Positions 25,158 to 32,748 of a stretch of 33,627 nucleotides of DNA are shown here, piece after piece. The DNA is from CAYQTO01 sp964420455 (GTDB lineage: Bacteria > Sumerlaeota > Sumerlaeia > SLMS01). The translations under genes and the position numbers were made by a program. Where the stretch lies: assembly GCA_964420455.1 (NCBI GenBank), contig CAYQTO010000019.1, positions 1 to 33,627 on the forward strand. Reading direction: 5' to 3'. Every line of letters begins with the position of its first letter. The first letter of the stretch is position 1. The notes below the pieces were generated by a model. That model saw only the letters and a program-made list of their open reading frames with translations, was not told the origin of the DNA and did not search any database.

Positions 25158-25605
25158 GGCTTGTGATCCATCCACCGTAGAAGTCGCCTGCCTGGGCCTG
25201 CACCTGCTCCTCGTCGACAAAGCAGGCATCCATCCGGTGCGCATAAAAGCACACGTGCCCGCGGATCGGCGAGAAACCGGGCGTTGGATCAGGGTAGGTC
25301 CATGCGGCCATTTCCGCCCGTTTGCCGTCAACGACGACATCGTAGTACGCCGCCATCCCCTTCCATTCGCAGAAGGTGGCGCCCTCCACGGGTTGAAGGG
25401 CCCCCTCCAGAACATGCGCCACAGGAAGGTAGTAGGTGGGCGGGTGCGACGTCTCGAGCACGCGCAGGCCGCTCGTTGTGTCGGCGATGGTCTGGCCATT
25501 GAAGACGACCCGCAGCCGGCGGGGAGTCTTTTCCAGCCGCGGCGGCCGCGGGTAATCCCAGACCGATTCCTGGCCGGGACCCGGTTCGATGCGCTTTTGG
25601 GGCAT
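25111..25605 (-). CDS. DUF427 domain protein
   Basis: This encodes 164 residues, cytoplasmic. The DUF427 signs are the strand pair RVVFNGQTIADTTSGLRVLET, SHPPTYYLP, TFCEWKGMAAYYDV, AAWTYPDPTPGFSPIRGHVCFY and a final acidic region. Members are common in bacteria, usually alone, and their reaction is unknown. ATG 25605 has GGAG seven bases upstream. It overlaps the ATPase gene and so leads a three-gene transporter operon facing egtBD, which suggests a connection with quaternary amine or thiol-histidine metabolism. Confidence 0.9.
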   Translation of the reverse strand: MPQKRIEPGPGQESVWDYPRPPRLEKTPRRLRVVFNGQTIADTTSGLRVLETSHPPTYYLPVAHVLEGALQPVEGATFCEWKGMAAYYDVVVDGKRAEMAAWTYPDPTPGFSPIRGHVCFYAHRMDACFVDEEQVQAQAGDFYGGWITSHVVGPFKGAAGTWGW

Positions 25606-25753
25606 GATCAATCTCCGCGAACAAATTGAGCCATTCTGGCTGACTGCAAGATTCGGGACGTCCATGTCCTAGCGGTTCTTAAGGAAAACCGCCTTGATTC
25701 CGCCACGATTCCCCCCAGCATCCCTCATCACCCCAGCCCGAAAATGCCCAAGA

Positions 25754-27340
25754 ATGTCCCTGCGAGCCCTCTTCCCCGCTGCCCTCCTCTCCGTTTTTGC
25801 GCTGCTGGCAACCGCCTGCACGGACCGACGCAGCGCCGAGGAGATGAGCGACACCCTCGTCTATGGTATCGCCGGCCAGTTCAAGACCTTCGATCCCGCG
25901 CGTCAGGTCTACGCCCAGGAAACCGCCATCATCCAGCAGGTCCTTGAGCCACTCGTTAAGTTCAATAACGACCTCGAGCTGACACCTATCCTCGCAACCG
26001 CCTGGGAACCGCGCAACGACTGCCGAGTGTGGGTCTTCACCCTGCGCCAAGGGGTCACCTTCCACGATGGGACCCCGTTCAACTCCACGGCGGTCCGTGT
26101 CCACTTCGAACGCATCCTCGATCCCGCCACTGCCGCCACCCGTCGCCGCGTCATCGAGGACATCGACTTCATCGAAACGCCCGACGACCACACGGTGATC
26201 TTCCACATGAAGGCGCCCAACTGCGTCTTTCCCGAAAAGATCAGCGGCACCGTCGGCTCGATCCCGAGCCCTGTCGCGATGGAGGAACTCGGGGCCGACT
26301 TCGCCCGCAATCCCGTCGGCACCGGCCCCTTCCGCTTCGTCACCTGGGATCCCGCCGGCGCCATCGCCTTAGTCAAGAACCACGACCACTGGAATGCGGA
26401 GGACTACCACCTCGAACGGCTCATCTTCGAGCCGGTCCTCGAGAACACAACCCGCCTCATCCTCCTCGAGCAAGGCGTGCTCGACATCGCCGACATCAGC
26501 TTCGCCCATGTTGCCGTCGCCCGCGAGACCGGCGACATTGTCCTGCAGACCGCCCCCCAGCTTTCCATCGCCTACATCGGCTTCAACACCCGCAAGCCTC
26601 CGTTCGACGATCCCCGCGTCCGCCAGGCCGCCAACTATGCCGTCAACAAGGAGGACATGATCGAGTACATGTTCTTCGGCGTCGGGGAACCGGCCCGCGG
26701 GCCCTTTCCCTCCATCCTGCCCGCCTTCAACCGGGACATGCGTGTCTATACCTACGACCCGGAAAAGGCGAGGCAACTCCTCGCCGAGGCGGGGTACCCC
26801 GACGGCTTCAATGCAGTCCTCTGGACGACCGAGTCCGGCACCTATCGGAATTCCGCGGAGGCGACCGTGGAAGCCCTTCGCAAGATCGGCATCAACGTCC
26901 GGATGAACATCCTCGACAACGCCGTCTACTGGGACCGTTTCGACGAGTTCCTGACCCCCGAGGGGGACATGTACCCCACCAAGGAGGGCGTCTACGACAT
27001 CTACATCGGCGGATGGGTCGGCGGCGAGACGCCCCACGGCTTCCTCGAACCCCTCTTTAAGACGGGATCCTACAGCAACTCCTCCTTCTACAGCAACCCG
27101 CGTATAGACGAATTGCTCGTGGCTTTCAAGGCGGAGCCGGACCCGGAAAAGCGCATCGAGTATTACCGCGAGATGCAGGCGATCATCGTCGAGGACGCTC
27201 CGTGGATCTTCGCCTTTCACGGCCAGGTCAATGTTGGCGTCCGCAGGCGCGTGGAGGGTTTCAACGTCAACTCTTCGGGCCTTTATTTCTTCGAGAACGT
27301 GCGCGTCGTCGACGATCCCGAGGGGGGTGACCCGGCATGA
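25754..27340 (+). CDS. Peptide/nickel-type ABC transporter substrate-binding lipoprotein
   Basis: A 528-residue member of solute-binding family 5. It starts with a lipoprotein signal (MSLRALFPAALL, lipobox LATAC), so it is anchored in a membrane facing the periplasm. Family blocks: TFDPARQVYAQE, ILATAWEPRNDCRVWVFTLRQGVTFHDGTPF, NPVGTGPFRFVTWDP, DPRVRQAANYAVNKEDMI and PEKARQLLAEAGYPDGF. ATG 25754 begins the lipoprotein signal; an earlier in-frame start would bury it. The stop overlaps the permease start as ATGA. The ligand could be a peptide, a metal-chelate or an oligosaccharide. Two GTATAGAC words lie here (26744, 27102); the second forces an ATA codon. Confidence 0.92.
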   Translation: MSLRALFPAALLSVFALLATACTDRRSAEEMSDTLVYGIAGQFKTFDPARQVYAQETAIIQQVLEPLVKFNNDLELTPILATAWEPRNDCRVWVFTLRQGVTFHDGTPFNSTAVRVHFERILDPATAATRRRVIEDIDFIETPDDHTVIFHMKAPNCVFPEKISGTVGSIPSPVAMEELGADFARNPVGTGPFRFVTWDPAGAIALVKNHDHWNAEDYHLERLIFEPVLENTTRLILLEQGVLDIADISFAHVAVARETGDIVLQTAPQLSIAYIGFNTRKPPFDDPRVRQAANYAVNKEDMIEYMFFGVGEPARGPFPSILPAFNRDMRVYTYDPEKARQLLAEAGYPDGFNAVLWTTESGTYRNSAEATVEALRKIGINVRMNILDNAVYWDRFDEFLTPEGDMYPTKEGVYDIYIGGWVGGETPHGFLEPLFKTGSYSNSSFYSNPRIDELLVAFKAEPDPEKRIEYYREMQAIIVEDAPWIFAFHGQVNVGVRRRVEGFNVNSSGLYFFENVRVVDDPEGGDPA

Positions 27341-28551
27341 CGGCCATCCTCTCGCGCCTGCTCGAACTGATACCCACGCTGATTGGCGTCAGCCTTCTTA
27401 CGTTCATCCTGATGAACCTGGCGCCGGGAGACCCGGTGCGTCTGAAACTCGGGCCAGAGGCCACGCCGGAAGCGATCGCCGCGGAAAACGTCAATCTCGG
27501 CTTCAAGTCCTATCAGGGGGGCACGCCTGTCCTTGCGGAAATCGTCGGTGTCTCCGAGGGGCATGCGCTTATTGGATCACCGGACCTGACCCCGCTCGTC
27601 GATCCCGATGCCTTTGGCGCTCCGATAGCGGTCCACATCGGCGACGCTATCCATCCCGTCCAAGGCGAATGGATCATCGCCGACACCGGGCCACCCGTCC
27701 TTCGCATCCCGGCCCCTGCAAATTCCGACCCCACCATCGGGGCCTCTCTCGATTTCCTCCTCAATCGCGAGCTCGTCGATAACAATATCCTTTACCGATA
27801 TATACGCTGGCTCGGTGGTATTGTCACCGGCGACTGGGGTCGCTCGCTAACCACCAACCGACCCGTCACCGAGGAAATCTTCGTCCGCATGCCCGCGACC
27901 ATCGAACTCGCCGTCCTCGCCCTTTTCATTTCGGTCATGACAGGCCTGATCGTCGGTGTCCTGTCGTCTGTCTATGCGCGCACCTGGCTCGACAACGTCG
28001 CTCGGTTCGGGGTTTTCGTGTTCCTGGCGATGCCGTCCTTCTGGCTCGGGCTCGAAATGATCATCGTCTTCTCCCGCTACCTCGAATGGTTCCCACCGGC
28101 GGGCCGCGGCGATGGGCTACTCCAGCTCAACTATCTCATCATGCCGGCCCTCACCCTCGGCATCGGTAGCGGCGCCTTCCTCTCCCGCATCCTTCGCTCC
28201 TCCATGCTCCAGGTCCTGAATGCCGACTATGTGCGTACCGCCCGCGCAAAGGGCGTCGACACCACCTTTGTCGTCATCAAGCACGCACTCCGCAATGCGC
28301 TCATCCCCTTCGTGACCGTGGCCGGCCTGTCCCTCGGCGCGCTCCTCGGTGGCACGGTCATCGTCGAGACCGTTTTCGATTGGCCGGGGGTCGGCAAGCT
28401 CATGATCGACTCGATCCGCGAGCGCAACTTTCCCGTGACCATGGGCTGCGTGCTTGTCTTCGCCACCGTCTTCGTCGTGGTGAACCTGCTGGTTGACCTC
28501 CTCTATGTCCTGATCGATCCGCGAATCCGGCTGGACTCGAAGGGGAACTGA
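27337..28551 (+). CDS. ABC transporter permease, DppB/OppB type, with periplasmic insertion
   Basis: This encodes 404 residues; the family is usually about 310-340. TM1 (LIPTLIGVSLLTFILMN) and APGDPV are typical, but residues about 45-145 hold an extra, mostly non-hydrophobic domain (PVLAEIVGVSEGHALIGSP, GEWIIADTGPPVLRIPAP). The usual ends follow: YIRWLGGIVTGDWGRSL, then five helices, with the EAA loop YVRTARAKGVDTTFVVIKHALRNALIP. It is translationally coupled to the binding protein at ATGA. The insert may contact the binding protein. No ATPase gene follows the operon. Confidence 0.92.
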   Translation: MTAILSRLLELIPTLIGVSLLTFILMNLAPGDPVRLKLGPEATPEAIAAENVNLGFKSYQGGTPVLAEIVGVSEGHALIGSPDLTPLVDPDAFGAPIAVHIGDAIHPVQGEWIIADTGPPVLRIPAPANSDPTIGASLDFLLNRELVDNNILYRYIRWLGGIVTGDWGRSLTTNRPVTEEIFVRMPATIELAVLALFISVMTGLIVGVLSSVYARTWLDNVARFGVFVFLAMPSFWLGLEMIIVFSRYLEWFPPAGRGDGLLQLNYLIMPALTLGIGSGAFLSRILRSSMLQVLNADYVRTARAKGVDTTFVVIKHALRNALIPFVTVAGLSLGALLGGTVIVETVFDWPGVGKLMIDSIRERNFPVTMGCVLVFATVFVVVNLLVDLLYVLIDPRIRLDSKGN

Positions 28552-28554
28552 CCG

Positions 28555-29442
28555 ATGCACGAACTGCGCGATTTCTGGCGGCGTTTCCAGCGCAATACCC
28601 TGGCGATGGTTGGCCTGCTCGTCGTGATCGGGCTCGTCATCGCCGCCGTCGGCGCCCAATTCCTCCTCTCTTGGGACGCTGTCATCGAGCAGCAGTTGCC
28701 GGTGGCCCTCTCTCCGCCCTCCTGGCAACACCCCTTCGGCACCGACCACCTCGGCCGCGACATGCTCAACCGCATCCTCTACGGTGCGCGCACCTCATTG
28801 ATCGTCGGCTTCACCGTCGTCGTCATTGGCATGACGCTGGGAATCCTCCTGGGCCTCCTTGCCGGCTATCTCGGCGGATGGTGGGATCGCATGATCTCGC
28901 GCTTTGTCGACATCATGCTCGCCTTTCCCTTCATGCTGCTGGCGATCGCGGTATCGGCCACCGTGGGCCAGTTGCTCCTCGACAAGTTTGCCGAATGGGG
29001 CCTCCCCGCCTTTTCCTCCCTGCCGGTCATCCTCGCGCTGGGCTTTGCCACCTTTCCCTCGTATACACGCCTCGTGCGAGGTTGCGTGCTGGGGATCAAG
29101 GAGGAACAATTCGTCGATGCCGCGCGGGCTCTCGGCGCCGGCCGCACGCGCATCATGCTGCTCCACATCACACCGAACCTTTTCGGCACCTTGCTTGTCT
29201 ACGGAACGTTGCGCGTCTCGACGGCGATCCTCGCGGAGTCCGGCCTGAGCTTCCTCGGCCTCGGCGCCCAGCCCCCCGAACCCACCTGGGGCAACATGCT
29301 GTCCGACGGCCGCGAGTACCTTCTCTTCTACCCCTGGCTGCCGCTCTTTCCCGGGCTGGCGATCCTCATCACCGTTCTCGGCTTCAATTTCCTGGGCGAC
29401 GGGCTGCGGGACCTCCTCGATCCAAGGCTCAAGGACGCCTAA
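28555..29442 (+). CDS. ABC transporter permease, DppC/OppC type
   Basis: The second permease, 295 residues, starts three bases after the first. It has an N-terminal helix (LVVIGLVIAAVGAQFLL), the periplasmic motif HPFGTDHLGRDMLNRILYGARTSL, then five helices. The EAA loop is FVDAARALGAGRTRIMLLHITPNL, and the C-terminal LGDGLRDLLDPRLKD is typical. The stop overlaps the convergent CCA-enzyme stop by four bases (CTAA). DppD/DppF-like ATPases are missing here. Confidence 0.94.
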   Translation: MHELRDFWRRFQRNTLAMVGLLVVIGLVIAAVGAQFLLSWDAVIEQQLPVALSPPSWQHPFGTDHLGRDMLNRILYGARTSLIVGFTVVVIGMTLGILLGLLAGYLGGWWDRMISRFVDIMLAFPFMLLAIAVSATVGQLLLDKFAEWGLPAFSSLPVILALGFATFPSYTRLVRGCVLGIKEEQFVDAARALGAGRTRIMLLHITPNLFGTLLVYGTLRVSTAILAESGLSFLGLGAQPPEPTWGNMLSDGREYLLFYPWLPLFPGLAILITVLGFNFLGDGLRDLLDPRLKDA

Positions 29443-30803
29443 TCCCGCGAGTACATCCCAAGTATATACGTCATCGCCTCGTCGGGCGTGGTGATCTCGC
29501 CCTCCAGTTGTCGTGTCTGGACATCCTCGAGGATTTCACGAAAACGGGGTCCCGGCGTATATCCGGCCGCGATCAGTTCGTGGCCGGACACGAGCGGTGG
29601 CGGCAACCCGGGCCCCTCACTCTCCAGCTCGTGCAGCTTGCCTCTCACGAAATCGAAGGCATCCAGCTTTCCGTGGCACCCGAGGCAATCAGCCCGGTGC
29701 ACCGCCAAGTCCTCCGCTATGGTGGGCGCCGCAAGAAACCGTCTCAGCGTCGCCGGCCGCATGTGGCGCACATTCATGAACTGCATGTGGCGCGCGACGA
29801 TGGAGCGAACGGCCTCCACCTCGGAACGGGAAAACCGCAGGCGCACCATAATCTCCTCCGCCATGGCCGCGCCCACCGACTGGTGCTCGTAGAAGGTGAT
29901 CCGTCCCTCCTCTTCGCGGCGAAATGTTGCTGGCTTGCCGATATCATGCAGGAGCGCCGCCCAGGCGGTCACGGGTGTTCGTGGCTCGAGGCAATCGAGC
30001 ACGAGACAGGTGTGGCGGAAGACGTCGCCCTCCGGATGATGCTGCTTGCCCTGCTCGACTCCGTCCATGGCGGCGACGTCCGGCAGGACGATCTCGAGAA
30101 GCCCGGAATCGCGAAGCAGTTCAAGGGCGCGACCCGGCGCCGGCCCCGTCAGCATTCCGGTCAATTCGTCGCGCACTCTCTCGGGGCTGATATACGCAAG
30201 GAGATGCGCCTGTGCCTTGAGGGCGCGCCACGTGAGTTCCTCGATTTTGAAGCCGAGCCGTGTTGCAAAGCGGATCGCCCTCAGGAGGCGGAGCGCGTCC
30301 TCCTGAAAACGTTCGGCCGGATCGCCGATGCACCGGAGCCGACGTGCCTGCAAATCCGTCCGGCCACCAACCAGGTCGATCACGGTTGCCTCGACCGGGT
30401 CGAAGTACAGCCCGTTGCAGGTGAAGTCGCGACGCGCCGCGTCTTCCTCCATCGTCCCGTAGGTCACCGTCTCGGGATGGCGATGATCGCGGTACTCCCC
30501 ATCGCGGCGGAAGGTGGCCACCTCGAACTGATGTCCTCCCCGGTGGACGATCACGACACCGAAAGCGGCGCCCACCAGTTGCGCCTTGGGAAACAGGGCC
30601 TGGACGGCTTCGGGGCGGGCATCGGTGGCGATGTCGATGTCCTTGAGCGGGAGTCCGAGCAGTTCGTCGCGCACGCATCCACCGACGAAGTAGGCCGAAA
30701 AGCCCGATTCCCGCAATCGACCCACCACCGCCAGCGCCTCCTCGCGCATCGGCGGCTTGCGCTCCTCCACTTGCTGCTCGACACTGGTCGACGGCTCTGA
30801 CAC
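29439..30803 (-). CDS. cca: CCA tRNA nucleotidyltransferase / poly(A) polymerase family with HD domain
   Basis: A class II nucleotidyltransferase, 454 residues, that adds CCA (or A) to RNA 3' ends. The catalytic head has YFVGGCVRDELLG and the two metal-binding Asp in DIDIATDA, then RRDFTCNGLYFDP and the RNA-binding block DLVGGRTDLQARRLRCIGDP. FQEDALRLLRAIRFATRLGF is the nucleotide-selecting helix. An HD phosphohydrolase domain follows (HTCLVLDC, LLHDIGKP). The start is GTG 30803, not the downstream ATG, because AGGAGG sits six bases before it. The true specificity, CCA or poly(A), is not clear from motifs alone. It is divergent from pth. Confidence 0.88.
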   Translation of the reverse strand: MSEPSTSVEQQVEERKPPMREEALAVVGRLRESGFSAYFVGGCVRDELLGLPLKDIDIATDARPEAVQALFPKAQLVGAAFGVVIVHRGGHQFEVATFRRDGEYRDHRHPETVTYGTMEEDAARRDFTCNGLYFDPVEATVIDLVGGRTDLQARRLRCIGDPAERFQEDALRLLRAIRFATRLGFKIEELTWRALKAQAHLLAYISPERVRDELTGMLTGPAPGRALELLRDSGLLEIVLPDVAAMDGVEQGKQHHPEGDVFRHTCLVLDCLEPRTPVTAWAALLHDIGKPATFRREEEGRITFYEHQSVGAAMAEEIMVRLRFSRSEVEAVRSIVARHMQFMNVRHMRPATLRRFLAAPTIAEDLAVHRADCLGCHGKLDAFDFVRGKLHELESEGPGLPPPLVSGHELIAAGYTPGPRFREILEDVQTRQLEGEITTPDEAMTYILGMYSRD

Positions 30804-30808
30804 GGAAA

Positions 30809-30814
30809 CCTCCT
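30809..30814 (-). promoter_or_regulatory. Strong ribosome-binding site deciding a GTG start
   Basis: AGGAGG on the minus strand, about six bases before GTG 30803, sets the start of the CCA-enzyme gene. It is the best Shine-Dalgarno match in the window. Confidence 0.75.
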
Positions 30815-30878
30815 GTCGAGCGATGCGTGGCACGCTCGCACGCCCCTGTCGAGCACCATTCCATCCGCCGGGGATCAC

Positions 30879-31469
30879 ATGAGCTGGCTCATCGTGGGCT
30901 TGGGAAATCCGGGCGAGCGCTACGCGCAAACGCCGCACAACCTGGGCTTCGACACGGCGGACGTGCTCGCCGCGCGCCATCGCCTCTGCTGGAAGGGCGC
31001 ACGCCAGTGCGATGCCCTCGTCACCACCGGCGACATCGCCGGCGAACCGGTTTCCCTCATGAAGCCAACCACCTACATGAACCTTTCCGGCGAGGCCGTC
31101 GAGGCGTATAGACGCTATTTCAAGATCCCCACCAGCCATGTGCTTGTCGTCAGCGACGACGTGGCTCTCCCCTGGGGGCGTCTCCGCCTTCGCGAAGGAG
31201 GGAGCCACGGCGGCCACAACGGCCTTCGAAACCTGATCCAGCACCTCGGGAGCGACAAGTTTCCCCGCATCCGGATCGGCTGTGCGCCGGAGAACTGGAA
31301 GGGCGACCTCGCCGCCTACGTCCTCGCGAAGCTCCGAGGCGCCGCAGCCGAGCTTGCCACGCATATGACGGAGATTGCCGCAGACGCCGTAGAAACCACC
31401 CTCGCCCGCGGCCTCGCCAAGGCTCAGGACCGCTTCAACGGCTACGACGCCCTCGCCGCCGAGTCCTGA
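30879..31469 (+). CDS. pth: Peptidyl-tRNA hydrolase
   Basis: Cleaves peptidyl-tRNA released from stalled ribosomes. Length is 196 residues, as usual. Motifs: LIVGLGNPGERYAQTPHNLGFD with catalytic His20, MKPTTYMNLSGEAV, VVSDDVALPWGRLRLR and GGSHGGHNGLRNLIQHLGSDKFPRIRIG. The start at 30879 fits the family exactly. The 3' end overlaps the convergent waaA gene by 35 bases. A GTATAGAC word at 31106 is read as Ala-Tyr-Arg-Arg with the rare codon AGA. Confidence 0.96.
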   Translation: MSWLIVGLGNPGERYAQTPHNLGFDTADVLAARHRLCWKGARQCDALVTTGDIAGEPVSLMKPTTYMNLSGEAVEAYRRYFKIPTSHVLVVSDDVALPWGRLRLREGGSHGGHNGLRNLIQHLGSDKFPRIRIGCAPENWKGDLAAYVLAKLRGAAAELATHMTEIAADAVETTLARGLAKAQDRFNGYDALAAES

Positions 31470-32748
31470 CCCGCGCCCCCAGCCACGCGTCTATACGATC
31501 CATCGCCCGATGGGCCGCACCCTTGTTGGCCTCCGCCACCCGCCGTCCCCTCCCTCCGAGCTCCCGACGGGCGTCCTCCGAAACCGCGAACCTCAGGATC
31601 GCCTCATCCAATAGGCCTTCCTCCACCTCGAGCGTTGCCCGGTCGCGTCGAACCAGCCGCATGATTTCCTTCTGCTCGTGCATGTGCGGACCATGAATCA
31701 CGGGCACGCCGTGGATGGCAGGTTCGAGGAGGTTATGCCCCCCGATTGGCGCCCACGCGCCGCCCACAAGCGCCACATCCCCGGTGCCGTAAAGGCGCCC
31801 CAGTTCGCCCATGCGATCAAAGAGGAGCACGTCGCTCCCCTCGGGCGCCGGTTCGCCGGTGCTGGCGCGATGGACGGACGCCCCGGCCTTCCGCAGTTCC
31901 TCCGCCGCGAGGTCGAACCTCTCCGGATGCCTCGGCGCGATCACCACCCTGGCCCCTGGCACCACGCCGCGGACCTTGCGCATCGCCGTATAGACGATCT
32001 TTTCCTCGCCCGGGTGGGTGCTTCCCGCCACAACAACGAAGTCCGTCTCCGCCAGGCCGAGGCGCCTCCGCCAGTCCCTCCGCTCCTCCTCCGAAAGCAC
32101 CGCCGGCAACGCGTCGAACTTCACGTTGCCAATCACCTCCACCGGCGCACTGCCCCGATGAAAGCCCCGGAGCCTCCGCGCGTCGGCTCGCGTCTGCATC
32201 AGGAAGCCGCTCACCTGGTCGAGCGGCGCCCGCAGCAACCACCGGATCCGTCTATACGCTGCGGCGGATCCGTCCGAAAGCTTGCCATTCACGAGAAACA
32301 CCGGAATTCCCCGGCGTCCGCATTCCAGCAGCATGTTCGGCCAGATTTCCGTCTCGAAGAAAAAGTACATGCTGGGGCGATAGCGATCCAGGAAGCGCCC
32401 GACAGTCCAGCTGAAGTCGACCGGGGCAAAATCGTGGTGGGTCGCATCCGCGAGCGACCGCCGCGCCTGGTCCTGGCCGGTCTCGGTCGTCGTCGTCGAC
32501 ACCACCTCCCAGTCCGGATGCCTCTCCCGCAGGACGCGAAAGACCGCCCCCGCGGCCACCGATTCCCCAACGCTGACCGAATGCATCCACACACGCGGCA
32601 CATCGTCGGGCAATGGCCTGGAAGGGAGATTCCCGCCAAACATCCCCGGGAGCGAGCGGCGGTACTTACCCTGGCGCCAGCGCCTGTAATACGCGTTCGC
32701 GAGAAACGCCGGCGTGGCCGCCAGGTACGCCAGGTCGAAGTGGTTCAT
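31435..32748 (-). CDS. waaA: 3-deoxy-D-manno-octulosonic acid transferase (Kdo transferase)
   Basis: Transfers Kdo to lipid IVA at the inner membrane in LPS synthesis, so the organism has an LPS outer membrane. The 437-residue GT30 enzyme has an N-terminal anchor (FDLAYLAATPAFL), VWMHSVSVGES at 53-63 typical of the family, STTTTETGQ, FFFETEIWPNML, GNVKFDA, VVAGSTHPGEE and GGHNLLEPAIHGVPVIHGPHM. It overlaps the upstream RNA methyltransferase by four bases (ATGA). The C-terminus is strongly basic (ARVRTRRRGRRSR), which is unusual and may reflect extension over the pth 3' end. Three GTATAGAC words lie in it. Confidence 0.95.
   Translation of the reverse strand: MNHFDLAYLAATPAFLANAYYRRWRQGKYRRSLPGMFGGNLPSRPLPDDVPRVWMHSVSVGESVAAGAVFRVLRERHPDWEVVSTTTTETGQDQARRSLADATHHDFAPVDFSWTVGRFLDRYRPSMYFFFETEIWPNMLLECGRRGIPVFLVNGKLSDGSAAAYRRIRWLLRAPLDQVSGFLMQTRADARRLRGFHRGSAPVEVIGNVKFDALPAVLSEEERRDWRRRLGLAETDFVVVAGSTHPGEEKIVYTAMRKVRGVVPGARVVIAPRHPERFDLAAEELRKAGASVHRASTGEPAPEGSDVLLFDRMGELGRLYGTGDVALVGGAWAPIGGHNLLEPAIHGVPVIHGPHMHEQKEIMRLVRRDRATLEVEEGLLDEAILRFAVSEDARRELGGRGRRVAEANKGAAHRAMDRIDAWLGARVRTRRRGRRSR

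Noticed and set aside
29439..31364. 641-residue extended version of the CCA enzyme
   Set aside because: The extension runs antisense through pth; the strong AGGAGG and GTG at 30803 mark the real start.
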